Below, piece after piece: positions 57,799 through 64,000 of a stretch of 64,000 nucleotides of DNA. This DNA is from Mesocentrotus franciscanus (taxonomy: Eukaryota > Echinodermata > Echinoidea > Camarodonta > Strongylocentrotidae). Position numbers and translations under genes: made by a program. The stretch is from NCBI GenBank assembly GCA_037976565.1, contig CP137682.1, positions 20,942,800 to 21,006,799 on the forward strand, read 5' to 3'. The first letter of the stretch is position 1. Every line of letters starts with the position of its first letter. The notes under the pieces were generated by a model. The model worked only from the letters and a program-made list of their open reading frames with translations, did not search any database and was not told the origin of the DNA.

Positions 57799-59649
57799 GT
57801 ACAGATATGTTAAGCATAAGTCCACTGTGATACATGTGTAATTGTTAAATTTGCACTGGTCACAGAATGCCAATGACTGAGTTAGACAATTTATCACTTT
57901 TGACAGATATTCAGGGGACCGTTACTCGAACCCAACGACAAGACAGTCATAACTTTATCCGCCAACTACGGTGATGTCTCTGATCTTCCTAAACTGTTTC
58001 ACGAAGAGCTTACTAGCTAGACATCTCGTGAAATCGATACTATCGGCGAGAATAGTAGGCAAGGTATAGCCTTATTCGCGATTCCACCGGATTAAACAAA
58101 AAGGAATTTTTAGGAAAACTGCAATTATTTAAATGAATTAGGAATATACAAAAATTGAAAATAGTGCCAAGGAATAAGAGATGCAATATACTTCAAAATT
58201 TGTGTAGAGTATAACATAGAATTGATTGTAAAATATAATTGCGAGTATTTCATTTCATGACCGGTAAATCAGTTTTGTATTTGAGATGGGTACCCCCCGG
58301 ATATTTTCATTTGATAGTTTATAAAAATACACCCTTATATTACTCTTAGTAAAAATAATATGTTATGCGAACCCTTGGATTGAGAGTCCTTTGAATGAAC
58401 CAGTATGCCATAACACCCCCACTTTCATCGTTGGACGTACATGTAGTGCCACAGGATCCAGGATTCGAGGGAGGGAGGGGGTACCTACAAATCTGAAAAG
58501 CAGGCAAAGAAAGGAAACAAAAGTTACCCCATTTTCTAGGTGCCTTTTGTTTACAAATTTTGAAAGGGGACATTTGCGGGTGGTTGTGTACTCAAGGTTT
58601 GCCACTTGGGTTTTAGGAGGAAGAGGCATTAGCTATAGTTGTGCCTCCCCTCCCAATCTGCCAGTGTTATGAACTATAGAGGGTCTCTCCTCTTACATAG
58701 CTGTGTACAACACGATTGTAAGAATGTAACTAATTTTTTTTTAAATCAACCTCAGGCAATTTCAATAGCCTTATGCGTCACCTATATTGAAATGTGCAAA
58801 CAAGAAAATTACGTGTTATGTAATCCAAACATTTGAGTTGTTTTTTCGAAAGTAGATTGTATTCTTGAGTCATAGTTTGGATGGTACTATTTTAAAATGG
58901 AGCCTGACAATTAATATATGCTAGTATAGTACATCGTTGTACTGTACATTAATTTATTTTTAGATTTTATATTCTTTTAGAACATTAAAAAATAAAACTA
59001 TTCAAGAGTAATATGGTTTTTCAATGAAAATTGCCAACTCTGCCTGCATTACCATAACATGACATGGAATATTTTTCTAGCGGCTTTTTTATGTTTGGCT
59101 GGTCTTCTTTAATGATGTCTTAATCAAGTTTTTAAAGAAATCTATATAAAAAAGGATATATATATATATATGAAAACCCACAAAACGGATCGATTTCTAT
59201 ATCCTAAGAGATCGACATTGCAGTTTAAAAAGTAGAATCCTTTTCAGTCTAAATAAAACGAATGGTTTACTTTAAATATTTCATATTTCTGTTTAATTGA
59301 ACCCAACACTATAACATGACTAAGTATATTTGAGGTCTTGGTATACATGTATATGTAGTCATTAAATCTAAGAACACTCCTAGTTCACATACTGGTGTAT
59401 TATGAAAATTAATAATCAACATTTGTGATAAATCTATCGTTACTATCTGTTAAATAATGGATTCGCATACCGGTGACTTGACAGATCAAACAGGAAGGAA
59501 TTTAAAATTGATTAGGATATTTCGTTTGATTATTCACTTAGTGATATGAAATTCTTGATATCCAATGAATAGAAGGCTTGATAACACGTAAATTTAAGTA
59601 TGAAATGCTTTAATTGTGTGTTGCTGTTTAAAAAATATATATATTCTAG
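57799..59649 (+). other. intron of the death-domain gene (1851 bp)
   Basis: Starts GTACAG and ends TATATATATTCTAG. AT-rich with an (AT) run near 59157-59172. No repeat family or other coding segment was recognised in it; the overlapping open frames around 58346-58672 on both strands have no domain. Confidence 0.55.
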
Positions 59650-59948
59650 TGGTCAAGCATCGAGGCAAACACATGGATTCGATGACGTCATCATCAAAGT
59701 AGCAACAGCCGTATCAGATGATGGTGATATAAGGAGACTTGGTCGTGAGCTGGGAGTCCAGATTCCTGATATCAACCGGGCATTAGAGACGAATTGGGCT
59801 GGAGGTAAAAAGACCAGTAATGGTAATGTGATGCTGCTTCAGAACTGGGCAGAGACGGTCAAACCATCCAATCAACTTCCCATTCTTAGAGCTGCTCTCC
59901 AGGCGGCGGGCTTGAAAGAAATAGAGGAGACGTGTCTGCAAAGAAAAG
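59650..59948 (+). CDS. death-domain exon
   Basis: 299 bases encoding about 100 residues between acceptor TTCTAG (59644-59649) and donor AAAG/GTTAAT (59949). The peptide has the six-helix pattern of a death domain: DDVIIKVATAV, DIRRLGRELGV, PDINRALETN, then the conserved Trp in MLLQNWAETV, and LPILRAALQAAGLKEIEETC. Death domains mediate homotypic assembly of receptors, adaptors and kinases in apoptosis and NF-kB/Toll signalling. One domain fills one exon, and both junction phases are readable (2 in, 1 out), so the protein continues downstream. No NACHT, kinase, TIR or caspase segment was found in the remaining 4 kb, so it may be an NLR-like, adaptor-like or other expanded family member; I cannot choose. 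Confidence 0.85.
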
Positions 59949-61090
59949 GTTAATTCAATTTTTTTCACAAGCTTTTAAATCCGCATTGATACTGTTGGAA
60001 TATTTGGTAAAGTTGGAAACAAAATTTACCTCATTGTTGGGCGATCCAAAATTGGGCAAGTTTCGCTCCGAGTAACAATACTTTGAATAATTTTCAGTAA
60101 AATGTAATCATAATTGGAAAAATTGGCCCATATCCAAGTTGATGTTTAAATTGTCTGAAAACTGTTAAATACTTTGTACATTGGAAATAAGATACGTGCT
60201 CTATTGATAATTGCTCCGCGATCAATATTTTATACTATGGGTTATTAACTAATTTGAAATTGATCTGAAACTATGATGAAGCGTCTGATATTAAAGAAAT
60301 GTATACCAATACCGAATGACTGAACAGCAGCTTTTCAAAACTTATTATCATAATACATAATGTACTATTGTACCATTTTGCCTGAAGAAATGAAAGTGGG
60401 CCAAAAGACGTTACACATTGTTATGTCAGTTTGAAATCAATAGCTGATTTAGTCACATTGGTTTCGTGCATTTGTTTACAAACAAAATGTATGATATTCT
60501 CTTTGTTACGATGGCACACGCTTGGCTTCTCCCCCATCCCGTGTTTAAGGTAAGCCTTATCATTGGGTCATTAAAAATGGACAAAGCTTACTCAAGGGAT
60601 GCTATTTTGTTTTCATGAAAGACTGCTGCCAGTATATTCGGTAGTAATTAAAAAGTGTGTTTTCTTGCCATTACTAAATCTTTGAGATTAGTTGACCTCT
60701 GAGTTTTCATGCACTGTTCGAGAAAAATTAGTAGGTTTTCAAAAATAATTCAAGGTTACCCAGTTGATTGAAACAAGGTTCTATGAAAGCTAGATACGTT
60801 GGATCGCTTTAATCAATGACGCACTGACGCATGAAGCAGAATTAAACTTTTAAAAGGATTTATAAGACCACAGTAACGCATGCATATCGCCTGACCCACA
60901 TTCAGTGCATCAGCCCAAACTTGATACACGGAGATTTTGACAGCATTCTTTTATTAAACCTTGGTGCTCATTCACCCGGGCACAATAATTATGAATAGGG
61001 CATCATTAGACAGAAAAGAAGCTACTTTTTACCGTGAAATATAGTTCAAGTTCACATTTATTATGACGTTTAAATCATAAGCTACCAAAG
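59949..61090. other. probable intron, no further exon seen
   Basis: Follows the donor at 59949. Non-coding in all frames examined. No repeat recognised. Confidence 0.45.
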
Positions 61091-61092
61091 TT

Positions 61093-61960
61093 TGGTTTAC
61101 ATTTGTATGCATCCGCACACCGAAGGTGGTGCCAGAGGCCTTATGTTTTCGGTTTGTCCGTCCGTCCGTCCCCCTTTCTCATTATTGCGACATCTTAATA
61201 ACTTGAGATATGAACTTCATTACCATATAGGAAGACGATCTGATCCGATATTTTGTTCGTAGGTCAACGGTCAAAGGTCACAGTCGTCAATTTCTGTTAT
61301 TCTAGATATTAGCCTTTTTATCGCGATATCTCAAGAACCACTAAAGATATGATGCTCAAACTTGATGATAGTACGTTTCACCATAGGAAGATGATCTAAT
61401 CAGATTTCAGGTAAAACTGTCGAAGTTTAAAGGTCACAGAGGTAAATTTTCTGAAATTACAGGTTTAGCCTTGCTATTGCGGTACCTCAAGAACTACTAA
61501 AAGTATGGGGTTCAAACTTGGTGATATGTATCATCATTGGAATACAATCTGATTAGATTTTTAGTAAGTAGGCCACTGGTCAAAGGTTGTGAGGTCAATT
61601 TCTGAAAGTACAGGTTTTATCCTCGTTATCGTGATATCTTAAGAACCATTAGAGGTATTAGCCTCAAACGTGTTTATAGTATGTATCACCACAGGAAGAC
61701 ATTAGATTTAGGTAAGTAGGTAAAAGGTCACAGAGGTCAATTTCTGAAATTAAAGGTTTTTATCCTTGTTATCGAAATATCTAAACATGGTGACGGTATT
61801 ACTACAGGAAGATGATCCAATTACATTTGGGGGCTAGTAGGTCAAGATCATAGTCGTCAGTTAACATTTGATTATAGGGCTTTATGTTACAATCAGGATA
61901 TGTCACGAATAAAGCCATCCCTTTTCTATACTATATTTAGAGCGTAGGCATATAGGAGAC
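61093..61960. repeat. ~150-bp tandem repeat family with GGTCAAAGGTCA words
   Basis: Five units have landmarks near 61261, 61419, 61570, 61718 and 61847, each with a GTCAAAGGTCACAG-like core and TCAATTTCTGAAATTACAGG, plus TATCTCAAGAACCACTA-like text. It opens with GGTGGTGCCAGAGGCCTTAT and GTCCGTCCGTCCGTCCCC (61131-61172), and the right edge is near GGCATATAGGAGACACATAT. This is the kind of internal tandem seen in non-autonomous marine-invertebrate transposons. It lies in the presumed intron of the death-domain gene. Confidence 0.75.
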
Positions 61961-62991
61961 ACATATGTCTTGTGTTTTTTAAACGCACTGTATAACGCTT
62001 AATTAATGTTTCTAAGCGCTGTATTGTTATTACCATGGCATTTTATTTTTTTATGGGGAAGGGTTTGAGACATATGGGGAGTTTTTAGAAGGTTGTTCAG
62101 TATCAATGTTCAGGAGACCTCCCTGCACAATTTTGAGGTGGACTTCCTTGAAAATATGTTGTTGGGAACAAAATTATAAATGTTTTACTATTTTGGAGAT
62201 TACTTTTTTAATTTTATCATGTGTAAGGTGTCATATGAAAGAGAAATTAAATTTCCTACCAGGGGATATCACACTCATTAGGTTTGGGGATGATTTATTG
62301 TACAAAAACACCTATTTTCCCTATTTGAAAGATAATTATGATAACCACTGACTTGGAACTTTATGGAAAAATTGTCTATAAATATGGTTAATGTTATGTC
62401 GAAATCCTACGTTAATTGTTTTTCTAACAAAAATGTTTAAATATAAGTTTAAATGGCAATTTTGGTTGCTAAGGGCTGTCTTCTCATTACCAATGGTAAC
62501 ATAGTGAGATGAAAAAAATGGAATATAACGTGAGTAGATGCAAATCATCAAGCAGGTGACGATTTTGATAGGAAGCGTGATGTCAGATGATGCAGTTTCA
62601 TCATGTTTTGATGATATATCTTTCTTAGTTCTGGTTGATATGGTAATACTTTGCCTAGCAACCGATATATAATGTGTTCCCAAAAACAAAATTAGGCTAT
62701 TGGTCAAATATCACATAAAATAGGACCTGATTCCACGTAAAAGACATGATATTCATGAAGTACATTACAATCGATAAATGGGTCAAGTATATTTTGTCAA
62801 GGAATCTTCACAATACAATTAAAATCTAATAGTTTAAATTGCATAGAACATGTTTATCGATATTTTAAGATACTTTTCCTCCCCTGTCATTAGTGAAAAT
62901 ACAGTAACATGAGTCCAGTACAATGATTAATCCAGTTTGATCAAAATTCCTCCAATCAATCGCAAAATTACAGATTCCTATCTCTTTGGAA
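61961..62991. other. non-coding stretch
   Basis: Only domain-free open frames (62106-62351 plus strand, 62336-62707 minus strand). Nothing is supported. Confidence 0.45.
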
Positions 62992-63083
62992 CACTAGGAT
63001 CTCTATGGGAGTAAGGGGCACGTGTACTTGAAGAGGGCACTAGGATCTCTATGGGAGTAAGGGGCACGTGTACTTGAAGAGGG
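62992..63083. repeat. perfect 46-bp tandem duplication
   Basis: Two identical 46-base units, starting CACTAGGATCTCTATGGGAG and containing GGGGCACGTGTACTTG, are joined head to tail (62992-63037 and 63038-63083). Identity without mismatch suggests a very recent duplication or an assembly artefact. Confidence 0.95.
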
Positions 63084-64000
63084 CACAAAATGGAGGCAAA
63101 AATTTAACAGAGAGAAAGGAAAATGGGAGAAAAGGAAGACAACTTTGATTCTTATGAATACATGCGCCCCAAAACGCAAGGTAAAATGCATTAGAAAAAA
63201 AGTAATTAAAAAAAAACGATCGTGGCTCGCATGATTAGATTGCACAGCATCTCGGAATTTGGCGCCCCAATGAAGAAATAGTTTATGAAGAACATTTTTA
63301 AATGGTTCTATTTTTGAAAATCAAAGTGAAATTCTCATTGCTTTGCTCCCTCTAATATAAGCGTTATGAGCCTCCTTTTAAATAATGCACCATTAACAAT
63401 TAAATGCTTAAAAATTGAATTCAACTTTTAAAAAACAAATTTAATTTTCAACATTTGAACAAAAAAAGTATCTTTTGGGTTACCTCGCTAGGTTCCCCTA
63501 CTGTATTTCTCCACAGTGTTCTTCAATTTGTTCACCATTTAAGGAGAAATGAATAAAAAAACATTGTTCAAAAATGTGAAACTCTACATTGGCCTACTAC
63601 TCGATCGCTGCGCTCCCTTGCGAATTACCTAAGCTGGTCGCCTTGCTCCCTTGCTTGTAAAGATACGTAGATAAGTTTCGGCAGGAGAGGGGGGGCGCAG
63701 TTTCATTGATTACTCCACATATACGCTACTGCTTATACAGAGTTGTGAATTGGTTTCAAGATAAAGTTGGTTTGGACAAGGAGTATTAGGCTCCTTATTT
63801 TGGATAAATCGCAAATGTTAATAAGACGGGCCAAGAATTCAAAATATAGATGTGATTTAAACGCAGTACTAAACTGGAAGATACTGGTTCAGAATTTTTA
63901 CCCCACCTTTTCTTTCTTCTGTAACCAGGTGACTGAGTTAGAAAGCTTAGTCATATACCCCACCCTGTTGCCACATAAAATGCTGGATTACAAGACTCAC
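63084..64000. other. non-coding stretch to the window end
   Basis: No exon fits the open phase of the death-domain gene. A good acceptor-like sequence (CTTTCTTCTGTAACCAG) ends near 63929, but the following sequence gives a stop in the required frame. Confidence 0.45.

Noticed and set aside
63929..64000. Next exon of the death-domain gene after a good acceptor-like sequence
   Set aside because: Joining to the open phase (one base carried over) gives a stop at the third codon.

Overview
This is AT-rich, intron-bearing, repeat-dominated animal nuclear DNA. It shows no bacterial gene organisation and no long host reading frames. The repeat flavour suggests a marine invertebrate deuterostome, most likely an echinoderm such as a sea urchin: MITEs beginning with a TA-flanked CACTGCAAATTCGT or with GGGCCCGTTTCACAA, tRNA-derived SINEs with ATT tails, RTE-, CR1- and L1/Tx1-like LINEs, frequent ACATGTAC words, and a stand-alone death-domain exon. 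This assignment is inference; no ribosomal or mitochondrial marker lies in the window.

Layout. From 1 to about 21.7 kb there is non-coding DNA with simple repeats, at least seven foldback or MITE-type insertions, SINE-like fragments, a 96-bp hairpin tandem (12.8-13.1 kb) and a 1.8-kb degenerate minisatellite (18.1-19.9 kb). One unrecognised open stretch (6.66-6.9 kb) could be an exon. From 21.8 to 24.7 kb lies a complete 2.9-kb non-autonomous hAT-like element with an exact 8-bp target duplication. Inside it are a ~205-bp higher-order tandem array of GC-rich hairpins, a pyrimidine tract and a gag zinc-knuckle fragment. A second copy in the opposite orientation (30.9-38.2 kb) is split by a different hAT-like element of 4.5 kb (32644-37168), which has 16-bp perfect termini and its own exact 8-bp target duplication.

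Segments 26.9-29.9 kb and 43.65-52.0 kb are diverged copies of one duplicated sequence. Each copy carries insertions the other lacks, so each serves as the empty-site control for the other (SINE, L1-like LINE, small MITE and RTE in the right copy; a LINE 3' end in the left). Two nearly identical RTE-type retrotransposons lie at 38.9-42.1 kb and 49.25-51.73 kb, both on the minus strand. A CR1-type LINE fills 53.8-57.6 kb (minus).

The only host gene supported well is on the plus strand at the right end. A short lysine-rich exon (57712-57798) is joined in matching phase to a death-domain exon (59650-59948). The gene continues beyond the window or into exons not identified here. Its partners and full architecture are therefore unknown; death domains act in apoptosis and innate immune signalling, and such genes are expanded in echinoderms. 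The remaining 60-64 kb holds a ~150-bp tandem repeat family with nuclear-receptor-like words and a perfect 46-bp duplication.
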